In this document: piece by piece, positions 43,600 through 52,674 of the stretch
Numbering within the stretch: position 1 is the stretch's first letter
Layout of the letters: the number at the start of each line of letters is the position of its first letter
Assembly (NCBI RefSeq): GCF_019793435.1
Contig: NZ_JAILYH010000012.1
Location: 1 to 64,000, forward strand
Length of the DNA: 64,000 nucleotides
Origin: Rhizobium redzepovicii
GTDB lineage: Bacteria; Pseudomonadota; Alphaproteobacteria; Rhizobiales; Rhizobiaceae
Direction of reading: 5' to 3'
The notes under the pieces: model-generated
Told to the model about the DNA's origin: nothing
The model's database searches: none
Seen by the model: the letters and a program-made list of their open reading frames with translations, nothing else
Position numbers and translations under genes: made by a program

Positions 43600-44376
43600 T
43601 CAGAGCTTCCAGCCGGAATGCAGCGCGGCGATGCCGCCGGTATAGTTGGTGTAGGTGACGCGGGAAAAGCCGGCCTGACGGATCATCGCCGCGAAATTCT
43701 CCTGGTTGGGGAATTTGCGGATCGATTCCACCAGATACTGGTAGGGTTCGGCATCGCCGGTAATCGCCTTGCCGAATTGCGGAATGGCATTGAACGACCA
43801 GGCGTCATAAATCTTGTCGAGCAGCGGCATGTCGACCTCGGAAAATTCGAGCACCAGCAGCCGTCCGCCGCGCTTCAGCACGCGATAGGCCTCTGACAGT
43901 GCGGCATCGATCCGCGGCACGTTGCGGATGCCGAAGGCGATCGTATAGGCGTCGAAGCTCGCCGCCTCGAAGGGCAGTTCCTCGGCATTCGCCTCGACGA
44001 AGGTGAGATTGCCGGAAAGCTTCTTCTTTTCCGCCCGCTCGGCGCCGACGCCGAGCATCGAGCCGTTGATATCGAGCACGGTCGCATGCGCCTGCCGGCC
44101 CGAGGCCTCGACGATGCGGAAGGCGATGTCGCCGGTGCCGCCGGCAACGTCGAGCACCTTGTAGCCCTGCTCCTTGCGCGGGTTCAGCGCCGAAATCATC
44201 GCGTCTTTCCAGGCGCGGTGCATGCCCATCGACATGACGTCGTTCATGATGTCGTAGCGCTTGGCGACCTTGTGGAACACCTGGTTGACCAGGTCCTGCT
44301 TCTCGCCGCCCGGCACCTCGCGGAAGCCGTAGGAGGTCTCCATGCCGCCATCGGCGGAAGTGCGGCTTTCAGGCAT
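43600..44376 (-). CDS. ubiE: Ubiquinone/menaquinone C-methyltransferase
   Basis: A 258-residue class I SAM methyltransferase (KVLDVAGGTGDIAFRI, FGIRNVPRIDAAL) methylating 2-polyprenyl-6-methoxybenzoquinol. The ATG at 44376 is supported by GGAG 8 nt upstream and by the usual length. The open frame extends to 44484 with an Arg-rich extension I regard as untranslated. Upstream gene mutM is divergent. Confidence 0.95.
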   Translation of the reverse strand: MPESRTSADGGMETSYGFREVPGGEKQDLVNQVFHKVAKRYDIMNDVMSMGMHRAWKDAMISALNPRKEQGYKVLDVAGGTGDIAFRIVEASGRQAHATVLDINGSMLGVGAERAEKKKLSGNLTFVEANAEELPFEAASFDAYTIAFGIRNVPRIDAALSEAYRVLKRGGRLLVLEFSEVDMPLLDKIYDAWSFNAIPQFGKAITGDAEPYQYLVESIRKFPNQENFAAMIRQAGFSRVTYTNYTGGIAALHSGWKL

Positions 44377-44525
44377 CAGACTGCTCCGTTCCTCGATATT
44401 CAGCCGCGCAGGCCATAGCGAAAGACCGCGCGCGACGTTATCACTGGGCCGCGCTCTCCGCGGACCACTGGCGCTATAGCGCACATCGTCCTCGGTTGAA
44501 ACACGTTAGATACAGATGGGTTAAG

Positions 44526-45431
44526 ATGCCGGAATTGCCAGAAGTCGAAACGGTAAAACGCGGCCTGGCGCCGGCGATGGAGGGGGCTCGTATTGCCAGG
44601 CTTGAGCTGCGCCGTGGGGATCTGCGCTTTCCCTTTCCCGACGCTTTCGCCGACAGGGTTTCCGGCCGCACCATCGTCAGCCTTGGCCGCCGCGCCAAAT
44701 ATCTGCTGGTCGATCTCGACGATGGCAACACGCTGATTTCCCATCTCGGCATGTCCGGCTCTTTTCGGATCGAGGAGGGTCGCATCGAGGAGGGCGCTGG
44801 CGCGGCCACGCCTGGCGAATTCCACCATGCCCGCTCGAAGGACGAGAAGCACGATCACGTCGTCTTTCATCTGGAAAGTCCAGCCGGTCCGCGCCGCGTT
44901 GTCTATAATGATCCGCGCCGTTTCGGCTTCATGGATATGGTGGGGCGCGCCGATCTTGCCGCCCATCCCTTCTTCCGCGATCTCGGCCCGGAGCCGACGG
45001 GAAACGAGCTCGGCGCCGCCTATCTCGCCGAGCGCTTCCGCGACAAGGCGCAGCCGTTGAAGAGTGCGCTGCTCGACCAGAAGAATATTGCCGGTCTCGG
45101 CAATATATATGTTTGCGAGGCGCTGTGGCGCGCCCATCTTTCGCCGATCCGCGCCGCCGGCACGCTGGTGACGGCAGGCGGCCGGCCGAAGGAGCAGCTC
45201 AACCTGCTCGTCGCCTCGATCCGCCATGTCATTGCCGATGCCATCGCCGCCGGCGGATCCTCGCTGCGCGACCATATCCAGACCGACGGATCGCTCGGCT
45301 ATTTCCAGCATTCCTTCTCCGTCTATGATCGCGAAGGTCAGGCTTGCCGCACGCCCGGCTGCGGCGGTACGGTCGCCCGCATCGTCCAGGCGGGCCGCTC
45401 CACCTTCTATTGCGCCACCTGCCAGAAGTAA
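44526..45431 (+). CDS. mutM: Formamidopyrimidine-DNA glycosylase
   Basis: A 301-residue bifunctional glycosylase/AP lyase removing 8-oxoguanine. After Met removal the catalytic Pro and Glu start the protein (PELPEVET). The H2TH region and the C-terminal zinc finger (CRTPGCGGTV...FYCATCQ) are intact. A longer frame from 44496 would bury the catalytic proline, so the ATG at 44526 is the start. Confidence 0.96.
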   Translation: MPELPEVETVKRGLAPAMEGARIARLELRRGDLRFPFPDAFADRVSGRTIVSLGRRAKYLLVDLDDGNTLISHLGMSGSFRIEEGRIEEGAGAATPGEFHHARSKDEKHDHVVFHLESPAGPRRVVYNDPRRFGFMDMVGRADLAAHPFFRDLGPEPTGNELGAAYLAERFRDKAQPLKSALLDQKNIAGLGNIYVCEALWRAHLSPIRAAGTLVTAGGRPKEQLNLLVASIRHVIADAIAAGGSSLRDHIQTDGSLGYFQHSFSVYDREGQACRTPGCGGTVARIVQAGRSTFYCATCQK

Positions 45432-45446
45432 GAACGGGAGAACAGC

Positions 45447-46220
45447 ATGGCCTATGAGACCCTGATCGTCGAAACCCGAGGCAATGTCGGCCTCGTCACG
45501 CTGAACCGACCGCAGGCGCTGAACGCGCTGAATTCCACCGTCCTGAAGGAGTTGAAGGAGGCCTATGCCGCCTTCCATGCCGACGAGGCGGTCGGCGCGA
45601 TCGTCATCACCGGTTCGGAACGCGCCTTTGCCGCCGGCGCCGATATCAAGGAGATGCAGGCGCTTCAGTTCGCCGATATCTATAAGAGTGATTTCATCAG
45701 CGGCTGGGATGAGGTCGCCAAGGCCCGCAAGCCGGTCATCGCCGCCGTCAGCGGCTTTGCGCTCGGCGGCGGCTGCGAACTCGCCATGATGTGCGATTTC
45801 ATCATCGCTTCGGAAACGGCGAAGTTCGGCCAGCCGGAAATAACCCTCGGCGTCATCCCCGGCATGGGCGGCTCGCAGCGGCTGACGCGCGCCGTCGGCA
45901 AGGCGAAGGCAATGGATCTCATCCTGACCGGCCGCATGATGGATGCGGCCGAAGCCGAACGCTCGGGACTCGTTTCGCGTGTGGTGGCGCCCGAGCGTCT
46001 GCTCGACGACGCGTTGGCGGCGGCGGAAAAGATCGCCTCGCTTTCTCAGCCTTCGGTGCTGATGGCCAAGGAGGCGGTCAATCGCGCGTTCGAGACCACG
46101 CTGGAGGAGGGGCTCCGCTTCGAACGCCGGCTGTTTCACAGTCTGTTTGCCACCGACGACCAGAAGGAAGGCATGGCGGCCTTCGTCGAGAAGCGCAAAC
46201 CGGCTTTTAAGCACCGTTGA
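45447..46220 (+). CDS. Enoyl-CoA hydratase
   Basis: A 257-residue crotonase-fold enzyme with both catalytic glutamates visible (ALGGGCELAMMCD and FGQPEITLGVIPGMGG) and the oxyanion-hole AAGADIKEM. It hydrates short-chain enoyl-CoA in beta-oxidation. It lies 15 bp after mutM and is probably co-transcribed; GGGAG precedes the ATG. Confidence 0.94.
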   Translation: MAYETLIVETRGNVGLVTLNRPQALNALNSTVLKELKEAYAAFHADEAVGAIVITGSERAFAAGADIKEMQALQFADIYKSDFISGWDEVAKARKPVIAAVSGFALGGGCELAMMCDFIIASETAKFGQPEITLGVIPGMGGSQRLTRAVGKAKAMDLILTGRMMDAAEAERSGLVSRVVAPERLLDDALAAAEKIASLSQPSVLMAKEAVNRAFETTLEEGLRFERRLFHSLFATDDQKEGMAAFVEKRKPAFKHR

Positions 46221-46411
46221 ACGCTTTTCGGCGGTTCCGGCTGCAAAGCTTGAAAATCCGCGTTGACGTGGGCCGGCTTTAGAGTTATATGCCCGCCCAC
46301 GGTTCGGAAAGCCGGTTTGGTTTTCTGCGATTGCTCCCGCATTGCTGGATTTTGTGGCCGCAGGGCCCGCGGTAATGGCGGAGTTTGTTCGAATTCTTGA
46401 GAGAGGCATCC

Positions 46412-46690
46412 ATGGCCAATACAACTTCGGCGAAAAAAGCGACCCGCAAGATCGCCCGCCGTACCGACGTCAATAAGGCTCGTCGCTCGCGCGTTCGTAC
46501 TTTCGTTCGCCAGGTCGAAGAGGCCATCGCATCCGGTGACGCCGCCAAGGCGAAGGAAGCTTTCCTGGCGGCTCAGCCCGAGCTTGCCCGCGCCGCCAGC
46601 AAGGGCGTGCTGCATGCCAACACGGCATCGCGCAAGGTCTCGCGCCTGGCCGCTCGTGTGAAGGCTCTTTCGGTCACCGCGACCGCGTAA
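46412..46690 (+). CDS. rpsT: 30S ribosomal protein S20
   Basis: A 92-residue, highly basic primary 16S rRNA-binding protein (MANTTSAKKATRKIARRTDVNKARRSR without its internal part). The start is the ATG at 46412, with GAGAGGC upstream; a 9-codon upstream extension is not part of the family. A strong terminator follows. Confidence 0.97.
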   Translation: MANTTSAKKATRKIARRTDVNKARRSRVRTFVRQVEEAIASGDAAKAKEAFLAAQPELARAASKGVLHANTASRKVSRLAARVKALSVTATA

Positions 46691-46720
46691 TCTTCCGTTA
46701 AGAACTTCCTCGTTATGATT

Positions 46721-46746
46721 AGCCCGGTAATTTTACCGGGCTTTTT
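46721..46746 (+). terminator. Rho-independent terminator after rpsT
   Basis: A perfect 10-bp stem, AGCCCGGTAA (46721-46730) with its complement at 46733-46742, followed by a T-run. Confidence 0.9.
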
Positions 46747-47531
46747 CGATTCCGCCGATCAGCCCCTCTATGGTTAATCCTGCGACTGTTTCGTGTCAGC
46801 GCCATGACAGGAAAAATTGTTTGATAACAAACACTTGCGCAAGGATGCTTTCACGCCACGCGACTCTGACCCGACGTTCCGGGACCAGGGGGGAGTCAAG
46901 AAGATTTTTATTTTTTTTCTTTCCATGCGTGTCCAAATAGCCCGAACGGGGAATCTCCTTGATTCAAAAGCGATTCTTTTTTGACGGTGGTGTGACGCCC
47001 GAAAAGGGCAGGCGGAGTCAATGCCCGCTTCTTAATTTTGCGTAAAATTCATCGTTGATATTGCCTTTTGATCCTGCCTAAATGGCTTCCAACAGAGGGC
47101 GCGGACATCACCTGTAGAGGCTCGGTCTTAACTGCCACGTCGGCAGGGCGATAAGTTTGTGCCATTTGTTACGGAGCCTTGCGCTTCCGTTTTTTCAAGC
47201 ACTCGACGGATTTGGGCCGTAACGTGGCTGTTACGGGCAGGGATGTTTTGTGCCTTCAGTGGCCACACGTTTAAGGCGAGGTCGCCGGAGAAGGTTAAAG
47301 TAATATTGCGTACGGGCTGATCGGTCGAAAACGAGGATCGACCGCCAGCCTGGCACGGAAAGCCGGTGAAGGTTGCCGCATGAACGCGGTCCCTGCAACG
47401 GTGTTCTGCGCCATGTTTGAGTGAACCGGCAGGTAAGCGGCTTCATGAGGATGCCGTCAGCTCGCCAAAGCGGGGAATAATCGGGCGGCTATTTTAGCGG
47501 AAGCCGCCCGGTGGAATTGAAAGGCGGCATT
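46747..47531 (+). promoter_or_regulatory. dnaA upstream region with GANTC cluster
   Basis: About 785 bp without a gene. GANTC, the target of the CcrM cell-cycle methylase, occurs six times within 158 bp: 46862, 46893, 46951, 46961, 46972 and 47015. A TGTTTG-ATAA-CAAACA palindrome lies near 46818-46833. A CtrA-like TTAA-N7-TAAA lies at about 47032. A methylation-controlled, cell-cycle-timed dnaA promoter, as known in Caulobacter, is the likely meaning. The long leader (to 47531) contains no open frame I trust. Confidence 0.6.
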
Positions 47532-49082
47532 ATGCAGATGAATACGATGACGGCGGGCGGGCCCGACAATGGGGATGTGGCACCGCAGGCGTTTGGCTCC
47601 ATTCGCCTCGAAGGGGGAGAAGCAAAGGCGGAAATGAAGCACAGCATCTTGTTTGAGCGCGTCAGCGCGCGCTTGAAGGCCCAGGTCGGCCCTGACGTCT
47701 ATGCCAGCTGGTTCGCCCGGCTGAAGCTGCATTCGGTGTCGAAGAGCGTGGTTCGCCTGTCGGTTCCCACCACCTTCCTGAAGTCGTGGATCAACAATCG
47801 TTATCTCGATCTCATCACCGGTCTGTTCCAGGCCGAGGATCCGGAAATTCTGAAGATCGAAGTCCTGGTGCGCACTGCGACGCGCAGCGGCACGAAGGCG
47901 CTCGATGAGGCGGTTCAGCCCGAGCCGGTCGTTGCCCCCCAGGCGCGCCGCCCCGCAAGCGCCCAGCCGGCCGGCCAGGCCGTCCAGCAGGCGGTTTCCT
48001 CCGTTGCCGCGGCAAGGCCCGCAAGCTTTGGCGCGCCGCTCTTCGGTTCGCCGCTCGACAGCCGTTTCACCTTCGACACCTTCGTCGAAGGCAGCTCGAA
48101 CCGCGTCGCACTTGCGGCCGCCAAGACGATCGCCGAGGCCGGTTCCGGCGCCGTGCGCTTCAATCCGCTGTTCATCCATTCGACGGTCGGCCTCGGCAAG
48201 ACCCACCTGTTGCAGGCGATCGCCAATGCGGCGGTGCAGAACCCGCGGGCGCTGCGCGTCGTCTATCTGACGGCCGAGTATTTCATGTGGCGCTTCGCCA
48301 CCGCGATCCGCGACAATGATGCGCTGACGCTGAAGGATTCGCTGCGCAACATCGATCTCCTGATCATCGACGACATGCAGTTCCTGCAGGGCAAGATGAT
48401 CCAGCACGAATTCTGCCATCTCCTCAACATGCTGCTCGACAGCGCCAAGCAGGTCGTCGTCGCCGCCGACCGCGCCCCCTGGGAGCTGGAATCGCTCGAC
48501 CCGCGTGTGCGCTCGCGCCTGCAGGGCGGTGTCGCGATCGAATTCGACGCGCCGGATTACGAGATGCGCCTCGAGATCCTCAGGCGTCGCCTTGCTGCGG
48601 CCCGGCTTGAAGATCCGTCGCTCGAAATTCCGGCCGAACTGCTCCAGCACGTCGCCCGCAACGTCACGGCCAGCGGCCGCGAGCTGGAAGGGGCTTTCAA
48701 CCAGCTGGTCTTCCGCCGCTCCTTCGAGCCGAACCTGTCGATCGAGCGCGTCGACGAACTGCTCGCCCATCTCGTTGGCTCCGGCGAACCCCGCCGCGTG
48801 CGTATCGAGGATATCCAGCGCATCGTCGCGAGGCACTACAATGTCTCGCGCCAGGAACTGGTCTCGAACCGCCGCACCCGCGTCATCGTAAAGCCGCGCC
48901 AGATCGCCATGTATCTGTCGAAGACGCTGACGCCGCGCTCCTTCCCCGAGATCGGACGCCGTTTCGGTGGGCGCGATCACACGACCGTGCTGCACGCCGT
49001 GCGCAAGATCGAAGAGCTGATTTCCGGAGACACCAAGCTGTCGCATGAGGTCGAGCTTCTGAAGCGGCTGATCAACGAATAA
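47532..49082 (+). CDS. dnaA: Chromosomal replication initiator protein DnaA
   Basis: An AAA+ initiator that melts the origin. Domain I begins near MKHSILFERVSARLKAQVG. The ATPase has FIHSTVGLGKTHLL (Walker A) and LLIIDDMQFL (Walker B). The DNA-binding domain IV includes the signature GGRDHTTVLHAVRKIE. Three starts are possible: GTG 47511, ATG 47532 (AAAGGCGG upstream; 516 residues) and ATG 47634, which gives the canonical 482-residue protein. I list 47532, but 47634 is a serious alternative. The gene is preceded by a GANTC-rich region. Confidence 0.95.
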   Translation: MQMNTMTAGGPDNGDVAPQAFGSIRLEGGEAKAEMKHSILFERVSARLKAQVGPDVYASWFARLKLHSVSKSVVRLSVPTTFLKSWINNRYLDLITGLFQAEDPEILKIEVLVRTATRSGTKALDEAVQPEPVVAPQARRPASAQPAGQAVQQAVSSVAAARPASFGAPLFGSPLDSRFTFDTFVEGSSNRVALAAAKTIAEAGSGAVRFNPLFIHSTVGLGKTHLLQAIANAAVQNPRALRVVYLTAEYFMWRFATAIRDNDALTLKDSLRNIDLLIIDDMQFLQGKMIQHEFCHLLNMLLDSAKQVVVAADRAPWELESLDPRVRSRLQGGVAIEFDAPDYEMRLEILRRRLAAARLEDPSLEIPAELLQHVARNVTASGRELEGAFNQLVFRRSFEPNLSIERVDELLAHLVGSGEPRRVRIEDIQRIVARHYNVSRQELVSNRRTRVIVKPRQIAMYLSKTLTPRSFPEIGRRFGGRDHTTVLHAVRKIEELISGDTKLSHEVELLKRLINE

Positions 49083-49246
49083 CGACCCGATTTTCGGAAA
49101 ACGTTGACGGCTGGAAGCGATTCCGGCCGTTTTGCTTTATGAGCTTTTTATTCTATACCTCCGGCCACCCCGTGCATGCCCGATTTGGAGCGGCGTGTGC
49201 CGGGCAAAGACTGAAGCGCCGAAGAGGGCGCATGGGAGGATCATAA

Positions 49247-50329
49247 ATGAGTTTTAGAAAGATCGCCGTTCTCGGCCTGGGCAAGGTCGGACGGCTGGCG
49301 GCGACGCTGTTGCATGAAGGTGGTTTCGAGGTCATCGGCGTCGATGCGCAACTGCCGCTGAGCGACGTTCCCTTCAAGTGCCGCGCCGGCGATATCTCGG
49401 ACCCGCAAGTGGTCGGCGAACTGTTGTCGAATGTCGAGGCGGTGCTCTCCTGCCTGCCTTACCATCTGAACATCGAATTGGCGCGCGCCGCCCATCTCGC
49501 CGGCATTCATTATTTCGACCTGACCGAAGACGTTCCCACCACCAATTTCATCATCGAATTGTCGAAGACCGCCCGCGGCCTGATGGCGCCGCAATGCGGC
49601 CTGGCCCCGGGTTTCGTCGGCATCGTTGGCGCCAGCCTTGCCGACGGCTTCGATCGCTGCCGTTCGATCCGCATGCGCGTCGGCGCCCTGCCGCAGCATC
49701 CGACGGGGCTGCTGGGTTATGCCTTCAACTGGTCGCCCGAAGGCGTCGTCAACGAATATCTGAACGATTGCGAGGTCATCGAAGGCGGCGTGCGCAAGCT
49801 GGTCTCGCCGATGGAATGGCACGAGACCGTCTATGTCGGCGGCGTCAAGCTCGAAGCCTTCACGACCTCGGGCGGCCTCGGCACCATGTGCGACACCATG
49901 CTCGGCAAGATCGACAATCTCGACTACAAGACCATGCGTTATCCCGGTCACATGGAACTGATGAACTTCTTCTTCCACGAGCTTCTGATGCGCGACAAGC
50001 GCAAGCTCGCCGGCGAGATTCTGACCAATGCCAAGCCGCCGGTTGAAGACGATGTTGTCTATGTCCATGTCGCCGCCGAGGGCACGGAGAACGGCAGCCT
50101 GCGCCGCAAGGAGTTCGTGCGCGCCTATTACCCGATCGAGATTGCCGGTGCACGCCGCACGGCGATCGCCTGGACGACGTCAGCCTCCGTCGTTGCCGTT
50201 ATCGAAATGGTCCGCGACGGCCTGCTGCCGGCGACCGGCTTCCTGCACCAGGAGCATATTCCGCTGGAGATGTTCTTGAAGACGCCGACCGGCAGCCTGT
50301 TCAAGGCCGGCGCCACCAGCCACGGCTGA
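49247..50329 (+). CDS. Saccharopine dehydrogenase-family protein
   Basis: Three hundred and sixty residues with an N-terminal Rossmann fold (KIAVLGLGKVGRLAATLLHEGGFEVIGVD) and the saccharopine-dehydrogenase C-terminal domain. It contains HYFDLTED and LAPGFVGIVG, as in lysine-catabolic reductases. The exact reaction is not evident. It stands alone, 165 bp after dnaA. Confidence 0.82.
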   Translation: MSFRKIAVLGLGKVGRLAATLLHEGGFEVIGVDAQLPLSDVPFKCRAGDISDPQVVGELLSNVEAVLSCLPYHLNIELARAAHLAGIHYFDLTEDVPTTNFIIELSKTARGLMAPQCGLAPGFVGIVGASLADGFDRCRSIRMRVGALPQHPTGLLGYAFNWSPEGVVNEYLNDCEVIEGGVRKLVSPMEWHETVYVGGVKLEAFTTSGGLGTMCDTMLGKIDNLDYKTMRYPGHMELMNFFFHELLMRDKRKLAGEILTNAKPPVEDDVVYVHVAAEGTENGSLRRKEFVRAYYPIEIAGARRTAIAWTTSASVVAVIEMVRDGLLPATGFLHQEHIPLEMFLKTPTGSLFKAGATSHG

Positions 50330-50332
50330 GAA

Positions 50333-50377
50333 TTGTTTTCCAACGCGGCGTTGATGTCATCGCCGCGTTGGAAACAA
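50333..50377. terminator. Bidirectional terminator between convergent genes
   Basis: A hairpin with 13 perfect base pairs (TTCCAACGCGGCG with its complement), extended by five more pairs across one bulged T, and a 10-nt loop. It sits exactly between the saccharopine dehydrogenase-like gene and hemW. T-rich flanks occur on both sides. Confidence 0.75.
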
Positions 50378-50391
50378 TCCGTTGTCAGATG

Positions 50392-51594
50392 TCAGCAGGC
50401 GAGATCGGCGACGACGGAATCGAGGATCAGCATGCCCGCCGGCGTGCAGCGCAGCCGTGAATTGCCGATCCGCTCGATGAATTTGTGTTCGAGCAGAAAC
50501 TCTTCGCGCTTCGGGTCGAGGTCACGGCCGGAAAGCTGCTGCCAGCGGGCAAGATCGACGCCTTCCCTGAGCCGCAACCCCATCAGCAGCAGTTCGTCGG
50601 ACTGTTCCTCGTAGCCGAGCCGCTCCTCGTCAAGAATGCCGTGGCCGTCGCGCTCGACCATGTCGAGCCAGGCTTCCGGCTTGCGCTCGGTCGCCGTCGC
50701 GATCTTCTCGGGGCCACGCGTCAGCCGGCCGTGCGCGCCGGGGCCGATGCCGGCATAATCGCCGTAACGCCAATAGGTGAGGTTATGCCGGCTTTCGGCG
50801 CCCGGCCGGGCGTGGTTGGAAACCTCATAGGCCGGCATGCCCTCGCGCGCGGTGATTTCCTGCGTCGCCTCGTAGAGCACAGCCGACTGCTCGCCATCCG
50901 GCACGATCAGCTTGCCTGCTTTGTGCAGGCCGTAAAACGGTGTGCCTTCCTCGATGGTGAGTTGATAGAGCGAAAGATGATCGACCGCATAAGAGATCGC
51001 TTGCTTCAGCTCCCTTTCCCATTGCTCAACCGTCTGGTGCGGCCGGGCATAGATGAGGTCGAAAGACATGCGCGGAAAAATGTCGCGCGCCAGCCGGATC
51101 GCCTTCAGCGCGTCGGCGACATCATGCAGCCGGCCGAGAAATTTCAGGTCGCGATCATCAAGTGCCTGCACGCCGAGTGAGACGCGGTTGACGCCGGCCG
51201 CCCGGTAACCGCGGAAGCGATCGGCCTCGACGCTGGAGGGATTGGCCTCCATGGTGATCTCGATACCATCGGGCACGTGCCAGTGCCGGGCAATGCCGTC
51301 GAGAATGGCGGAGACTGTTTCCGGCTTCATCAGCGACGGCGTGCCGCCGCCGAGGAAGATGCTCGTCACCGTCTTCGGCCCGCTCATAGCCCGGATCGCC
51401 GCCATCTCCTTCAGGAAGGCTGCTGCAAAGCGCTCCTGATCCACCGGCTGATGGCGCACATGGCTGTTGAAATCGCAATAAGGACACTTCGCCGCGCAGA
51501 AGGGCCAATGCACATAGACGCCGAAACCGGGCTCGCCGGTATCGGGCAGCAGCGCAGCATCGCGCGAGGAGCCTGGCGTGTCGAAATTGTCCAC
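50392..51594 (-). CDS. hemW: HemW, radical-SAM heme chaperone (coproporphyrinogen oxidase-like)
   Basis: Four hundred residues with the radical-SAM cysteines (CAAKCPYC in GVYVHWPFCAAKCPYCDF) and the HemN-like C-terminal domain. It lacks the extra N-terminal cysteine region of true HemN, so heme-chaperone HemW is the better label. It follows rdgB by 9 bp in the conserved order rph-(VOC)-rdgB-hemW. Confidence 0.93.
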   Translation of the reverse strand: MDNFDTPGSSRDAALLPDTGEPGFGVYVHWPFCAAKCPYCDFNSHVRHQPVDQERFAAAFLKEMAAIRAMSGPKTVTSIFLGGGTPSLMKPETVSAILDGIARHWHVPDGIEITMEANPSSVEADRFRGYRAAGVNRVSLGVQALDDRDLKFLGRLHDVADALKAIRLARDIFPRMSFDLIYARPHQTVEQWERELKQAISYAVDHLSLYQLTIEEGTPFYGLHKAGKLIVPDGEQSAVLYEATQEITAREGMPAYEVSNHARPGAESRHNLTYWRYGDYAGIGPGAHGRLTRGPEKIATATERKPEAWLDMVERDGHGILDEERLGYEEQSDELLLMGLRLREGVDLARWQQLSGRDLDPKREEFLLEHKFIERIGNSRLRCTPAGMLILDSVVADLAC

Positions 51595-51603
51595 TTCGCG
51601 ACC

Positions 51604-52248
51604 TTATGCCTCCAGGCAGGTTTCGACAAAGAGTTTGAAGGCACGCGCCCGGTGCGACAGCGCCTGCGGCTTGCCGATGTTCCAGCCGTGTTTTTCCTCG
51701 CCGCTCATCTCGCCGAAAGTGACGCCGTAACCTTCCGGCTGGAAGACCGGATCGTAGCCGAAGCCCTGCGTGCCGCGCGGCGGCCAGACGACATTGCCTT
51801 CCACTTCGCCGCGGAAGAGCTCGGTATGGCCGTCCGGCCAGGCGAGGCAGAGCACGCTGACGAAACGCGCGGTGCGCTGTTCCGGCTTGCTCGCGCCCGC
51901 ATCCTGCAGCGCCTTTTCCACCTTCGCCATCGCCATGTCGAAATCGCGTGTGCCGTCCGATGTCTCTGCCCAATTGGCGGTGTAGACGCCGGGATCGCCG
52001 CCGAGCGCATCGACCACCAGCCCGGAATCGTCCGACAGCGCCGGCATGCCGGCTGCATTGGCGGAGGCCACCGCCTTGATCGTCGCATTCTCCTCGAAGC
52101 TGGTGCCGGTTTCGTCAGGTTCGACGAAATTCAGCTCGGCCGCCGATTTGGCGGTGAAGCCGAGCGGTCCGATCAGTTCCTGGATCTCGCGGATCTTGCC
52201 GGCATTGTGGCTGGCGACGACGATGGTCTTCGTTTCGAGCTTGCGCAT
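51604..52248 (-). CDS. rdgB: XTP/dITP pyrophosphatase
   Basis: A 214-residue Ham1-like house-cleaning enzyme hydrolysing non-canonical purine triphosphates. Motifs SHNAGKIREIQEL, ALSDDSGLVVDALGGDPGVYTA (split by family convention) and GFGYDPVFQPEG are present. Confidence 0.95.
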   Translation of the reverse strand: MRKLETKTIVVASHNAGKIREIQELIGPLGFTAKSAAELNFVEPDETGTSFEENATIKAVASANAAGMPALSDDSGLVVDALGGDPGVYTANWAETSDGTRDFDMAMAKVEKALQDAGASKPEQRTARFVSVLCLAWPDGHTELFRGEVEGNVVWPPRGTQGFGYDPVFQPEGYGVTFGEMSGEEKHGWNIGKPQALSHRARAFKLFVETCLEA

Positions 52249-52257
52249 TCAGATATC

Positions 52258-52674
52258 CTATTCGATGCCCCAGATTTTAGCCTCCGCGCATTCCAGGCTG
52301 TTGCCGGCTGGATCGCGGAAATAGATGGAGCGGCCGCCATTCGGCCAATGCACCTCGGATTCGATCGCCACACCGGCCGCCGTCAGCCGTTCGGCCATCG
52401 CATTGATGTTGCGGCCGGACACCCGAAAGCAGGCATGGCCCTGTCCGGTCGTGCCATGCGGCGGCACCTGCAGCGCGTCAGGCGACGGCGGCTTCACGGT
52501 TTCCTCCGGATTGAAGATCAATAGAACGCCGGGGCCGCAGCGGAAGAAGACATGCCGGTTGGCGGCGCGGGTGATCTTTTCAAGCCCGAGGACGCTCTCG
52601 TAGAACGCCTCGGCCTCATCGAGATCGCGCGCATAAAGCGCCGTTTCCAGCATGCCTTCCAGCATGGGGTTCAT
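52258..52674 (-). CDS. VOC-superfamily protein
   Basis: One hundred and thirty-eight residues of glyoxalase/bleomycin-resistance fold (LETALYARDLDEAEAFYESVLGL and IYFRDPAGNSLECAE). It overlaps the rph stop by four bases and precedes rdgB by 9 bp, so it is embedded in that operon. Substrate unknown. Confidence 0.88.
   Translation of the reverse strand: MNPMLEGMLETALYARDLDEAEAFYESVLGLEKITRAANRHVFFRCGPGVLLIFNPEETVKPPSPDALQVPPHGTTGQGHACFRVSGRNINAMAERLTAAGVAIESEVHWPNGGRSIYFRDPAGNSLECAEAKIWGIE

Noticed and set aside
44400..46424. A 674-codon frame antisense across mutM and the enoyl-CoA hydratase gene
   Set aside because: Spans two well-supported genes and an intergenic gap; composition is that of a codon-bias shadow.
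46747..47531. Chromosomal origin upstream of dnaA
   Set aside because: No cluster of DnaA boxes is visible, and in related Alphaproteobacteria the origin lies near hemE, not dnaA.
47457..49046. A 529-codon frame antisense to dnaA
   Set aside because: Shadow of dnaA, whose motifs are complete.
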